Shown here: piece after piece, positions 24,850-32,858 of the stretch
Layout: each line of letters opens with the position of its first letter
How positions within the stretch are numbered: position 1 is the stretch's first letter
Origin: an uncultured bacterium
Lineage (GTDB): Bacteria; Bacillota; Clostridia; Oscillospirales; Oscillospiraceae
Assembly (NCBI GenBank): GCA_946548895.1
Contig: CAMNQF010000028.1
Coordinates: forward strand, 1-49,591
DNA: 49,591 nucleotides
Direction of reading: 5' to 3'
Notes under the pieces: generated by a model
The model's database searches: none
What the model was told of the DNA's origin: nothing
Seen by the model: the letters and a program-made list of their open reading frames with translations, nothing else
Made by a program: the position numbers and the translations under genes

Positions 24850-26232
24850 ATGTCCATTCTCATCCAAAATGGCACTTTAGTCTGCCCCGAGGGCCCCGTC
24901 AAAGCCGACCTGCGGGTGGAGGGAGAAAAAATCGCGGAAATTGGCCCCAGCCTCCCCGCAGGGGGCAGCCGGGTGATTGACGCGTCCGGCAGGCTGGTGT
25001 TCCCCGGCTTCATCGACACCCACACCCATTTTGAGATGAACAAGGGCACCCCCCGGGAGACGGCGGACGGCTGGGTCTCCGGCACCCTGGCCGCCCTGGC
25101 CGGGGGGACCACCACCGTGCTGGACTTCGCCGAGTCGGAGCGCGGGGCGTCCCTGTCTTCCGCCCTGGACGTCTGGCACAGCCGGGCCGACGGCGCCGCC
25201 TCCTGCCACTACGGCTTTCACATGACCATCAAGGACTGGAACCCCGCCGTTCAAAGGGAGCTGGCGGATATGGACCGGGCGGGGGTGACCTCCTACAAGG
25301 TGTATTTCGCCTATGACAATTTGCGGGTGTCCGACGGCACGGCGCTGGAGGTGGTCCGGGCCGTGGGGGACCGGGGCGGCATCGTGGGCTGCCACTGCGA
25401 GAACGGCGACCTGGTGGCGGCGGGCATCTCCGCCCAGAGGGCGGCGGGGAACCTGGGGCCCTCCGCCCACCCCCTGTCCCGGCCGGCGGCGGTGGAGGCG
25501 GAGGCCGTCAACCGCTGGCTGGCCGTGGGCGAGCTGGCGGGATACCCGGTGAACATCGTCCACCTGTCCACACGCCGGGGGCTGGAGCTGGTCCGCATGG
25601 CCCGGGCGCGGGGACAGGCGGCGTATGTGGAAACCTGCCCCCAATACCTGCTGCTGGACGGCAGCCGTTACAATCTCCCCGGCTTTGAGGGGGCGAAGTT
25701 TGTCCTCTCCCCGCCCCTGCGGGGGGCGGAGGACATGGACGCCCTGTGGGCGGGGCTGGAGGCCGGGGAGATCGACACCATCGGCACCGACCACTGCTCC
25801 TTCCATTTCAAGGGCGTAAAGGAGCTGGGGCGGGAGGACTTTTCCCGGATCCCCAACGGCATCCCCGGGGTGGAGCACCGGCCCGTCCTGCTGTACACCG
25901 CCGGAGTGGCGGCGGGGCGTATGTCCGCCCACCAGATGATGAAGCTGCTGTCCGAGCAGCCCGCCAAGCTCTTCGGGATGTACCCCCGGAAGGGGGCGCT
26001 GGCGGTGGGGAGCGACGCCGATATCGTGATATTTGACCCGGAATATACGGGGCGTATTACCGCCGCCGCCCAGCATCAGGCGGTGGACTACACCCCCTAC
26101 GAGGGGTTTGAGACCAAAGGCCGGGCGGAGACCGTCCTGCTGTCCGGGGAGCCGGCGGTGGAGGGAGGCCGGGTGGTTTCCCCCGGCCGGGGCCGTTTTG
26201 TCCGCCGAGGGCCGTCCCGGTTCTGGCGGTGA
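24850..26232 (+). CDS. hyuA: D-hydantoinase/dihydropyrimidinase-family cyclic amidohydrolase
   Basis: A 460-residue binuclear metal enzyme that opens cyclic ureide rings. Metal ligands: HTHFEMN (His-x-His), the carboxylated Lys in SYKVYFAYD, His in VGCHCEN, His in VNIVHLSTRRG and Asp in GTDHCSF. Its place next to carbamate kinase and mocA matches E. coli HyuA, a phenylhydantoinase of unknown natural substrate. In a purine pathway it would plausibly open a five-membered hydantoin or allantoin-like ring. The start follows GGAGGAAGGAGGAATTACT. The stop overlaps the next gene by 4 bases (GTGA). Confidence 0.9.
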   Translation: MSILIQNGTLVCPEGPVKADLRVEGEKIAEIGPSLPAGGSRVIDASGRLVFPGFIDTHTHFEMNKGTPRETADGWVSGTLAALAGGTTTVLDFAESERGASLSSALDVWHSRADGAASCHYGFHMTIKDWNPAVQRELADMDRAGVTSYKVYFAYDNLRVSDGTALEVVRAVGDRGGIVGCHCENGDLVAAGISAQRAAGNLGPSAHPLSRPAAVEAEAVNRWLAVGELAGYPVNIVHLSTRRGLELVRMARARGQAAYVETCPQYLLLDGSRYNLPGFEGAKFVLSPPLRGAEDMDALWAGLEAGEIDTIGTDHCSFHFKGVKELGREDFSRIPNGIPGVEHRPVLLYTAGVAAGRMSAHQMMKLLSEQPAKLFGMYPRKGALAVGSDADIVIFDPEYTGRITAAAQHQAVDYTPYEGFETKGRAETVLLSGEPAVEGGRVVSPGRGRFVRRGPSRFWR

Positions 26233-26798
26233 AGCTGGGCGCGGTGCTGATGGCCTCCGGCTCGGGGGCGCGGTTCGGCGGCAACAAGCTGCTCTGCCCG
26301 GTGGACGGCGCGCCTATGATCCTGCGGGCCTTTGCGGCGGTCCCGGCGGGGCTGTTCGCCCGGGCCTGTGCGGTGAGCTGCTACCCGGACATCCTGGCCC
26401 TGGCGGAGGCGCGGGGGTATCTGGCCGTTCCCAACCCGGACGCGGCCCAGGGGCAGTCCGCCTCCATCCGGCTGGGGCTGTCCCGCCTGACGGATTTGGA
26501 CGGGGTGCTGTTTTCCGTGTGCGACCAGCCCTGGCTGCGGCGGGACAGCGTGGAGCGGCTGCTGGCGGATTTTTCCGCCCATCCCGGCTGCGTCTGCTCC
26601 CTGAGCTGGCAGGGGGAGCGGGGCTCCCCGGCAGTGTTCCCCCGGGATCTGTTCCCAGAGCTGCTGGCCCTCACGGGGGACCGGGGGGGCGGCGGGGTCA
26701 TCCGGGCCCACCGGGGCCGCCTGCGGCTGGTGGAGGCGTCCGGGGCGGAGGAGCTCCGGGATGTGGACGAGCCGCCGGACCTGGACCGGCCCAAATAG
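26229..26798 (+). CDS. mocA: Molybdenum cofactor cytidylyltransferase (MocA/YgfJ type)
   Basis: A 189-residue nucleotidyltransferase that attaches CMP to molybdopterin for xanthine-dehydrogenase-family enzymes. The N-terminal loop MASGSGARFGGNKL and CDQPWL match the MobA-like fold; WQGERGSPAVFPRDLF is the usual substrate loop. The start is GTG at 26229, overlapping the hydantoinase stop by 4 bases, so translation is coupled. It is the last gene of the purine island and would mature the hydroxylase encoded 10 kb upstream. Confidence 0.92.
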   Translation: MKLGAVLMASGSGARFGGNKLLCPVDGAPMILRAFAAVPAGLFARACAVSCYPDILALAEARGYLAVPNPDAAQGQSASIRLGLSRLTDLDGVLFSVCDQPWLRRDSVERLLADFSAHPGCVCSLSWQGERGSPAVFPRDLFPELLALTGDRGGGGVIRAHRGRLRLVEASGAEELRDVDEPPDLDRPK

Positions 26799-26829
26799 CG
26801 GAAAGCCCCGCCGGCGGCGGGGCTTTCCG
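26799..26829. terminator. Terminator between mocA and the HIT gene
   Basis: A perfect 14-bp stem (26799-26812 with 26816-26829) and 3-base loop, midway between convergent genes. Neither side has a long T-run; the stem carries AAAG/CTTT. Confidence 0.75.
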
Positions 26830-26845
26830 TCTGCTTGGAGGTCCT

Positions 26846-27274
26846 TTAAAGGGCCGCGCGGATGCGGGCGGCCATGTCCGCGTACTCCTCCGGGGACAGG
26901 GTTTCCCGCTTGGGATCCATCTGGAACACGCCCCCCCACTCGAAGCCGTCCCGGTACTTGGGCACCAGGTGGAAGTGCAGGTGCCGCCCGGTGTCGCCGT
27001 AGGCGCCATAATTCACCTTGTCCGGGTGGAACGCGGCGTGGATGGCCTTGGCCGCCCGGGCCACGTCGGCGAAAAAGGCGTTCCGCTCCTCGTCCGTCAG
27101 GTCCACCAGCTCGCCGACGTGGTCCTTGTAGGCCACGATACACCGGCCGGGGTGGCTCTGCTCCTTGAAGAGGATGAGGCTGCTGACATTCAGCTCGCAG
27201 ATGAACACGCCGAAGGCGTTCAGCAGTTCGCCCCGCTCCTCCCGCATACAATAGGCGCAATTTTGATCCTTCAT
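26846..27274 (-). CDS. HIT-family nucleotide hydrolase
   Basis: A 142-residue histidine-triad protein. The triad HLHFHLVP (His98, His100, His102) is complete, and CAYC near the N-terminus (Cys6, Cys9) with HPGRC suggests the zinc-binding subtype. Such proteins hydrolyse AMP-linked small molecules or dinucleoside polyphosphates. The ATG at 27274 has AAAGGAG 9 bases upstream. A very long open frame covers the same strand across the whole GH3 gene, but only this last part is real. It converges on mocA and is divergent from the GH3 gene. Confidence 0.92.
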   Translation of the reverse strand: MKDQNCAYCMREERGELLNAFGVFICELNVSSLILFKEQSHPGRCIVAYKDHVGELVDLTDEERNAFFADVARAAKAIHAAFHPDKVNYGAYGDTGRHLHFHLVPKYRDGFEWGGVFQMDPKRETLSPEEYADMAARIRAAL

Positions 27275-27382
27275 GTCTACCCACTCCTTTTTGTGGTGCC
27301 GGCGGGGCCGCGCCCGCCGGGATATGCCCCCAGTATACCACAGGCCGGGGGCGGAGCACAAGGCGGAAGCGGCCCGGAGCTC

Positions 27383-27402
27383 TTTTGTGAAAATCCACAA
27401 AA
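27383..27402. promoter_or_regulatory. Palindromic operator-like site in the HIT/GH3 gap
   Basis: TTTTGTG-AAAATC-CACAAAA, a 7+6+7 palindrome in the 300-base gap between HIT and GH3 genes. It is almost the same as the core of the hairpin at 7058-7080 and resembles TTGTGA...TCACAA-type sites of Rex or CRP/FNR-like regulators. The same gap has GCAGTTTG twice (27442-27449, 27463-27470), exactly 21 bases apart, and a possible -10 TATGCT (27503-27508) without a clear -35. Confidence 0.45.
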
Positions 27403-27574
27403 TCCACCGCGCCTGATTATAAAATCTGCATAGGGCAAAACGCAGTTTGATTCCAAAACCGTGCAGTTTGCGCAAAAATCCGCACAGAAGAAAAAAGTGT
27501 GCTATGCTGGCCCTATCATAAACGCGTAACCAGGCGGACCCGCCGGGCCCGCCATGAAAGGAGCGGCGTGAGCA

Positions 27575-29992
27575 TTGAAGCATCAAGACATCATCAAGCA
27601 AATGACCCTGGAGGAAAAGTGCTATCTGTTTTCCGGCAAAGACTTCTGGCAGACCCGGAGCGTGGAGCGGCTGGGGGTGCCCAACATGACCCTGTCCGAC
27701 GGCCCCCACGGCATCCGCAAGCAGGCGGGGGCGGGGGACCAGCTGGGCCTGAACCCCTCCCTGCCCGCCACCTGCTTCCCCACGGCGGCCACCATCGCCA
27801 ACTCCTGGGACCCCGCGCTGGGGGAGGAGATCGGCCGGAACCTGGGCGCGGAGGCCGCGTCCCAGGGGGTGGGCGTGGTGCTGGGCCCCGGGCTCAACGT
27901 CAAGCGCTCTCCCTTCTGCGGGCGCAACTTTGAGTACTTCTCCGAGGACCCCTTCCTGGCGGGCAAGATGGCCGCCAGCTACATCCGGGGCATTCAGGCC
28001 AACGGCATTTCCGCCTGCCCCAAGCACTTCGCCGCCAACTCCCAGGAGCTGCGCCGGATGGCGTCGGATTCCGTCATGGACGAGCGCACCCTCCGGGAGA
28101 TCTACCTCACCGGCTTTGAGATCGCGGTGAAGGAGGGCAAGGCCAAGTCCATCATGTCCTCCTACAACCGCATCAACGGGGCCTACGCCAACGAAAACCG
28201 GCACCTGCTCCAGGAGATCCTCCGGGACCAGTGGGGGTTCGAGGGTTTCGTGGTGTCCGACTGGGGCGGCTCCAACGACCATGTGGAGGGCGTCCGGGCG
28301 GGTTCCCACCTGGAGATGCCCACCACCGGCGGCGACTCCGACCTGGAGCTCATTGACGCGGTGAAGTCCGGCAAACTCAGCGAGGAGCTGCTGGACCAGC
28401 GGGTGGATGAGCTGCTGGACGTGATTCTGTCGGTGACGGCGGCGGTGAAGCCCCTGGAGGGAAAGCCCTTCGACGTGGACGCCCACCATGCCGTGGCGGC
28501 GAAAGCTTCCGAGCAGTCCATCGTGCTGCTGAAGAACGAGGGCGGCATCCTGCCCCTGAAGAAGGGCGCGAAGGTGGCCGTGATTGGCGAGTTCGCCCAG
28601 AAGGCCCGGTACCAGGGCGCCGGCTCCTCCGTGGTCAACCCCACCAAGCTGGACCACGCCATGGACGTGATTCAGAACTTTGACCTGGACGTGGGCGGCT
28701 TTGAGCCGGGCTACCCCCGCTCCGGGGCGGGCGATCCGGCCATGCGCGCCAAGGCGGTGAAGCTGGCCAAGCAGGTGGAGGTGGTGCTGCTGTACCTGGG
28801 CCTGGACGAGATCAGCGAGGCCGAGGGGCTGGACCGCTCCCATATGCGGCTGGCCCAGAGCCAGGTGGACCTGCTGGAGGCGGTGGCCGCGGCCAACCCC
28901 AACGTGGTGGTGGTCATGTCGGCGGGCTCCGCCGTGGAGATGCCCTGGCTGGACAAGTGCAAGGCCCTGGTCCACGGCTACCTGTGCGGGCAGGCGGGGG
29001 CGTCCTCCGTCCTCAAGGTGATTATGGGGCAGGTGAACCCCTCCGGCAAGCTGGCGGAGAGCTACCCCGTCAAGTACGAGGATGTGTCCTCCTCCCCCTA
29101 CTTCCCCTCCAAGGAGCGCACCGCCGAGTACCGGGAGAGCCTGTACGTGGGCTACCGCTACTACGAGACGGCCAAGGTGCCCGTGCTGTTCCCCTTCGGC
29201 TTCGGCCTGAGCTACACCACCTTCGAGTACAGTGACCTCACCGTTTCCAACAAAGAGGCGGCCTTTACCCTCAAGAACACCGGGAGTATGGACGGCGCGG
29301 AAGTGGCCCAGCTGTACGTGTCCAAGCCGGACGGCGATGTGTTCCGGCCGGTGAAGGAGCTCAAGGGCTTCGCCAAGGTGTTCCTGAAGGCGGGCGAGTC
29401 CAAGAAAGTGACCATCCCCCTGGACGACAAGGCGTTCCGCTACTTCAACGTGGACACCAACCAGTTCGAGGTGGAGGGCGGCACGTGGACCGTCATGATC
29501 GGCGCGTCCGTGGCGGACATCAAGCTGTCCGGCACCGTGGAGGTGCAGGGCACCGGGGCCAAATCCCCCTACGACAAGACCAAATTCGCCAAATACTTCT
29601 CCGGCGATATCAAGAATATCTCCGATGGGGAGTTCGAGGCCCTGCTGGGCCGTCCCATTCCCGACGGCAGCTGGAGCGGCACCCTGGACATGAACGACGC
29701 CATTTGCCAGCTGTACTACGCCAAGAGCGGCCTGGCCCGGTTTGTGTACAAGATCATGACCAATATGCTCAACAAGAGCATTGAAAAGGGTGAGCCCGAC
29801 CTGAACATCACCTTCATCTACAATATGCCCTTCCGGGGCATCGCCAAGATGGCGGGGGGTATGTGCACCATGGAGATGGCGGAGGGCATTCTCACCGTCT
29901 GCAACGGCCACTTCTTCAAGGGGATGGGCCGGGTGATCGGCGGGTTCTTCCGCTCCGGCAAGAAGCGCAAGGCGGCGGACGCCATCCATTAA
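27575..29992 (+). CDS. GH3 beta-glucosidase with C-terminal extension
   Basis: An 805-residue glycoside hydrolase family 3 enzyme without a signal peptide, so probably cytoplasmic. The N-terminal barrel shows TLSDGPHGIRK, GPGLNVKRSPFCGRNFEYFS, PKHFAANSQE and the nucleophile Asp229 in FVVSDWGGSNDH. The second alpha/beta domain (about 300-480) and the fibronectin III-like domain (about 555-660) follow. Residues about 675-805 are an extra helical tail unlike canonical GH3 enzymes. The start is TTG at 27575, with AAAGGAG 11 bases before. It is followed after 16 bases by a GtrA-like gene. Likely substrates are plant or host beta-glucosides; specificity is not readable. Confidence 0.92.
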   Translation: MKHQDIIKQMTLEEKCYLFSGKDFWQTRSVERLGVPNMTLSDGPHGIRKQAGAGDQLGLNPSLPATCFPTAATIANSWDPALGEEIGRNLGAEAASQGVGVVLGPGLNVKRSPFCGRNFEYFSEDPFLAGKMAASYIRGIQANGISACPKHFAANSQELRRMASDSVMDERTLREIYLTGFEIAVKEGKAKSIMSSYNRINGAYANENRHLLQEILRDQWGFEGFVVSDWGGSNDHVEGVRAGSHLEMPTTGGDSDLELIDAVKSGKLSEELLDQRVDELLDVILSVTAAVKPLEGKPFDVDAHHAVAAKASEQSIVLLKNEGGILPLKKGAKVAVIGEFAQKARYQGAGSSVVNPTKLDHAMDVIQNFDLDVGGFEPGYPRSGAGDPAMRAKAVKLAKQVEVVLLYLGLDEISEAEGLDRSHMRLAQSQVDLLEAVAAANPNVVVVMSAGSAVEMPWLDKCKALVHGYLCGQAGASSVLKVIMGQVNPSGKLAESYPVKYEDVSSSPYFPSKERTAEYRESLYVGYRYYETAKVPVLFPFGFGLSYTTFEYSDLTVSNKEAAFTLKNTGSMDGAEVAQLYVSKPDGDVFRPVKELKGFAKVFLKAGESKKVTIPLDDKAFRYFNVDTNQFEVEGGTWTVMIGASVADIKLSGTVEVQGTGAKSPYDKTKFAKYFSGDIKNISDGEFEALLGRPIPDGSWSGTLDMNDAICQLYYAKSGLARFVYKIMTNMLNKSIEKGEPDLNITFIYNMPFRGIAKMAGGMCTMEMAEGILTVCNGHFFKGMGRVIGGFFRSGKKRKAADAIH

Positions 29993-30008
29993 ATAAGGAG
30001 GAAAAACC

Positions 30009-30563
30009 ATGAAATTCTGGACTGATTTCGCGGAAAAGCACCCCGCCGCGGCCAAGTGGATCCGGGAGGGCGGGCTGTTCGTCATCGTCAGCAACCTCAT
30101 CACCGTGATGAAGTACTTCATCCTGCTGTTCCTGCCCAACGCCTTCGCGTTCCTGGGCGACCGCAGCTTCGGCTGGCCGGGCATCGAAATCACCCTGTTT
30201 GGCGAGACCTTCCAGTGGAACATCGTGGGCTATGACCAGGCCCACGGCGGGCTGGCCTACTTCGTGGCCTACATGATCGCCATGGCCATCGGCGAGATCA
30301 TCAACTTCCCCATCCAGAAGAACTTTGTGTTCCGCAGCAAGGGCAACCTGGGCAAGCAGATCGCGTGGTACTTCGTGGCCTTCATCGTCATCAACTGCAT
30401 TGTCAACTCCATCAACTGCATCTGGGTGGCGGTGGCCGGGCTGTTTGTGCCGGGCTGGCTGTACAACATCGGCACCGTCGTCCTCCAGGGCGGCATCTCC
30501 ATGGTGGTGTTCTTCTTCGTCAACAAGATCATCTTCCCCGAGGGGGAGGCAAAAAAGGTCTGA
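30009..30563 (+). CDS. GtrA-like small membrane protein
   Basis: A 184-residue protein with four hydrophobic segments (about 23-48, 77-95, 117-140, 148-170) and the basic loop NFPIQKNFVFRSKGNLGKQ, which resembles GtrA-family proteins that flip or accept lipid-linked sugars. It lies 16 bases after the GH3 gene, behind AATAAGGAGG, so the two are co-transcribed. A bidirectional terminator follows. Function is by fold resemblance only. Confidence 0.75.
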   Translation: MKFWTDFAEKHPAAAKWIREGGLFVIVSNLITVMKYFILLFLPNAFAFLGDRSFGWPGIEITLFGETFQWNIVGYDQAHGGLAYFVAYMIAMAIGEIINFPIQKNFVFRSKGNLGKQIAWYFVAFIVINCIVNSINCIWVAVAGLFVPGWLYNIGTVVLQGGISMVVFFFVNKIIFPEGEAKKV

Positions 30564-30573
30564 GCGCCTTAGA

Positions 30574-30624
30574 GAACCCAAACGGCCCCCGCCGGTTATA
30601 CCGGCGGGGGCCGTTTTTGGGTTC
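30574..30624. terminator. Bidirectional terminator
   Basis: A long stem: GAACCCAAA plus CGGCCCCCGCCGG (from 30574) pairs with the arm ending at 30624, loop TTATA, with a TTTTT tract inside the right arm. It serves the GtrA-like and PepSY genes, which converge. Confidence 0.85.
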
Positions 30625-30627
30625 AGG

Positions 30628-31659
30628 TCAGTGCTGGTCGTGCTCGTATTCCAGCACGTCGCCGGTCTGGGCGTCGATCTTGTACTCGTACTCCACGCCG
30701 CCGGAGAGAAACTCAATCTCGTACACCATGCGTCCGTCGTCCCGGTCCATCTCCGTCTTGGTGATCCGCACCTGGTCGGCGGTGAAGCCCGCGTGGCTGA
30801 GGGCGGCGGCCTTGGCCTTGTCGATGCCGATGGTGGTCCCGGATCCGGGGGTGTGGTGCTGCGCCGGGGGCTGGAAGGTCTCCACGCTTTTGGCGCATAC
30901 GCGGCCGGTGGCGGCGTCGATCTCGTACTCGTACTCGCAGTCGCCGGTGTAGAACTCCACGTCGTACACCAGCATCCCGTCGTCGTAGTCCGGGGCGGCT
31001 TTGGTGAAGGTGGCCTGAGCGGCGTCCACGCCCGCGTCGGCCAGGGCGGTGGTTTTGGCGTCCTCCAGGGTGAACTGGGGGGCGGCGGAGGCCGGCGGCT
31101 GGCTGGCGGGGGGGCTGGACGGCACGGCCGGCGGCCGGCTGGCGGGAAGGGCGGAGGGCATGGCCGGCGCGCTCTCCTGGGCGGGGGGAGGGGTGGAGGC
31201 CTCCGGGGTGGCGGAAACATAGACGTAGGTCTCGGAAGCCTTGCTGTAGACGGCCCCCGTGTTGGCGTTGATCTCGTAGGCGTAGCTGGTGTTCCCGGCG
31301 CGGAACTTGAACTCGTACACCCAGATGCCGTTGCGGTCCGTCAGGGCCTCCCGGCTGACGTCGGCCTCCCCGTCGGCCAACCCGGCGTCGGCCAGGGCCA
31401 GCACCCGGGCCTCGTCGATGGTCAGGGAGGGGACCACCCCCATCAGCGCGCCGGGATCGCTGGGGGCATCCGAGGGGGCGGGGCTGGGGGAGACGGCCTG
31501 GCTGGGCGGGGCGGAGGCCTTTCCGGCGGGGCTCTGCCCCGGGAGGGCCAGCACGATGTACGCGGCGACGGCGCCGATGGTGGCGATGGCCACCGCGGCG
31601 CAGAGGACGGTGGTGCGGACCTTTTGGGGTGTGTCAAAAAGGCGCTTGAGGTCGGGCAT
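30628..31659 (-). CDS. Membrane-anchored protein with three PepSY domains
   Basis: A 343-residue protein. Residues about 16-40 are a single hydrophobic segment (VLCAAVAIATIGAVAAYIVL), leaving the rest outside. Three PepSY repeats follow, each with an EA(K/R)..AL.DAG helix and a Y.YEI(D/N)A.TG hairpin: about 80-145, 200-255 and 285-340, separated by Pro/Ser/Ala-rich linkers. PepSY proteins usually act as protease inhibitors or envelope regulators; no protease is adjacent. The ATG at 31659 has GGAG 8 bases upstream; a GTG three codons earlier overlaps that site. Confidence 0.85.
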   Translation of the reverse strand: MPDLKRLFDTPQKVRTTVLCAAVAIATIGAVAAYIVLALPGQSPAGKASAPPSQAVSPSPAPSDAPSDPGALMGVVPSLTIDEARVLALADAGLADGEADVSREALTDRNGIWVYEFKFRAGNTSYAYEINANTGAVYSKASETYVYVSATPEASTPPPAQESAPAMPSALPASRPPAVPSSPPASQPPASAAPQFTLEDAKTTALADAGVDAAQATFTKAAPDYDDGMLVYDVEFYTGDCEYEYEIDAATGRVCAKSVETFQPPAQHHTPGSGTTIGIDKAKAAALSHAGFTADQVRITKTEMDRDDGRMVYEIEFLSGGVEYEYKIDAQTGDVLEYEHDQH

Positions 31660-31698
31660 GGAGCTCACTCCTTTGTTTCAAAATGGGGCGCCGCCCCT

Positions 31699-31707
31699 AT
31701 TATAGCA
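31699..31707 (-). promoter_or_regulatory. Extended -10 promoter of the PepSY gene
   Basis: Read leftward TGCTATAAT (31699-31707), an extended -10 element about 40 bases before the start codon; no good -35 is seen. Confidence 0.5.
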
Positions 31708-31759
31708 GGTTCCGCCGGAAAATGACAGGCCAAAATATGGGGGTTCGGACCGAGCGCGA

Positions 31760-31794
31760 AGACAGCCCCGCTTTCTGTGAAAGCGGGGCTGTCT
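31760..31794 (-). terminator. Hairpin after dhaM
   Basis: A perfect 16-bp stem (31760-31775 with 31779-31794) and 3-base loop, 25 bases past the dhaM stop. No T-run follows. Confidence 0.55.
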
Positions 31795-31818
31795 GTGTTA
31801 TATGCGGAGTTCGGGGAC

Positions 31819-32202
31819 CTATTGCAGCTTTTTCTGGGTCCCCACCTGGGCCAGCTCCTCCAGAATCTCCTCCAGGCTCATGCCCGCCTCGGCGTCCACG
31901 GTGCCTGTCACCGCGCCCTCGGCGATGGGGCAGTCGGCCATGGCCAGCTTGCGGCCCTCCATGGACTCTATGACCATCTCGGCGGTCATGACGGCGCTGC
32001 CCATATCCATGAGCAGGATGACGCCGTCGCCGCTGTAGACCTGGCCGATGGCGTTGGAGATCTTTTCAAAGCTGGTGCCGAAGGAGCCGTCCTCCAGCCC
32101 CCCGGCGGCGGCGATGGGGACGGTTTTGGCCATCATCCGGGCCAGGTCGGCCACCCCCTCCGCCAGCTTGGCGCTGTGGGACACAATGACAAAGCCGACC
32201 AT
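31819..32202 (-). CDS. dhaM: Dihydroxyacetone kinase phosphoryl donor subunit DhaM (EIIA domain only)
   Basis: A 127-residue phosphotransferase subunit that passes phosphate from HPr to DhaL. The phospho-acceptor is His9 in VGFVIVSHSAKLAEG. Only the mannose-type EIIA domain is present; E. coli DhaM also carries HPr and EI-like domains, so here general HPr must donate. The ATG at 32202 lies 2 bases past the dhaL stop, with GAGGTG upstream. Last gene of a dhaK-dhaL-dhaM operon. Confidence 0.92.
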   Translation of the reverse strand: MVGFVIVSHSAKLAEGVADLARMMAKTVPIAAAGGLEDGSFGTSFEKISNAIGQVYSGDGVILLMDMGSAVMTAEMVIESMEGRKLAMADCPIAEGAVTGTVDAEAGMSLEEILEELAQVGTQKKLQ

Positions 32203-32204
32203 GC

Positions 32205-32825
32205 TCACACCTCGCCCGCCACGGTCTCCAGCACCATGGTGAAGGAGGTGGCGCCGGGGTCCTGGTGGCCGATGGACCGCTCGCCGATATAGCTGGCCCG
32301 GCCCTTGGTGGCCGCGATGGTCTTGGTGTACTCCACGCCCTCCCAGGCGGCGGCCACGCCGGCGGCGAAAGCGGCCTTGGCGTCCTGGGTCTCGTTCCAC
32401 TTGGCTTCCATGGCCTCCTTGGCGGGGATCATGGAGTCCAGCATGGTCTTTTCGCCCTTGGTGGACCGTCCCCGCTGCATGATGCCCTCAATGGCCAGCT
32501 GAAGCCCCGCCAGGAAGTCGGGGACAGTGATGTCCGCCTTGCCCTTGAGGGCCGCGCCCAGCTTCATGAAGCCGGTGCCGTACAGGGGGCCGGAGGCCCC
32601 GCCCACGGTGGACACCAGGGTCATGCCCACGGTTTTGAGCACGTCGCCGGGCTCCTTGTCCGCCAGGGCGTCCAGCTTCTTGTCTACCTCGCCGAAGCCC
32701 CGGGCCAGGTTGATGCCGTGGTCGCCGTCGGCGATGACGTTGTCCAGCTCAGTGAGGAAGTCCTTCTCCGCCTCGATTTTGGCCCCGGCTTTGCGGATGG
32801 TGGCAATGAGTTTTTCAGTGTTCAT
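32205..32825 (-). CDS. dhaL: Dihydroxyacetone kinase ADP-binding subunit DhaL
   Basis: A 206-residue subunit that keeps ADP as a bound coenzyme and transfers phosphate to dihydroxyacetone held by DhaK. The Mg/ADP ligands are in IADGDHGINLARG; GGASGPLYG and RGRSTKGEKTMLD are the usual nucleotide loops. It follows dhaK by 33 bases and is nearly contiguous with dhaM. The PEP-dependent type of kinase is indicated by the separate three-subunit arrangement. Confidence 0.94.
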   Translation of the reverse strand: MNTEKLIATIRKAGAKIEAEKDFLTELDNVIADGDHGINLARGFGEVDKKLDALADKEPGDVLKTVGMTLVSTVGGASGPLYGTGFMKLGAALKGKADITVPDFLAGLQLAIEGIMQRGRSTKGEKTMLDSMIPAKEAMEAKWNETQDAKAAFAAGVAAAWEGVEYTKTIAATKGRASYIGERSIGHQDPGATSFTMVLETVAGEV

Positions 32826-32858
32826 ATGGTCAGCCTGCCTTTTTCAGAATGTGGCGCG

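Noticed and set aside
27383-27402. Naming the palindrome a Rex site outright
   Set aside because: It resembles Rex and CRP/FNR sites equally and the core CACAAAA differs from consensus; no such regulator gene is in the window.
26846-30223. A 1125-codon open frame on the minus strand across the GH3 and GtrA-like genes
   Set aside because: Only its last 142 codons form a real protein (HIT). The rest is low-complexity antisense of the well-conserved GH3 gene, a common effect of high GC.
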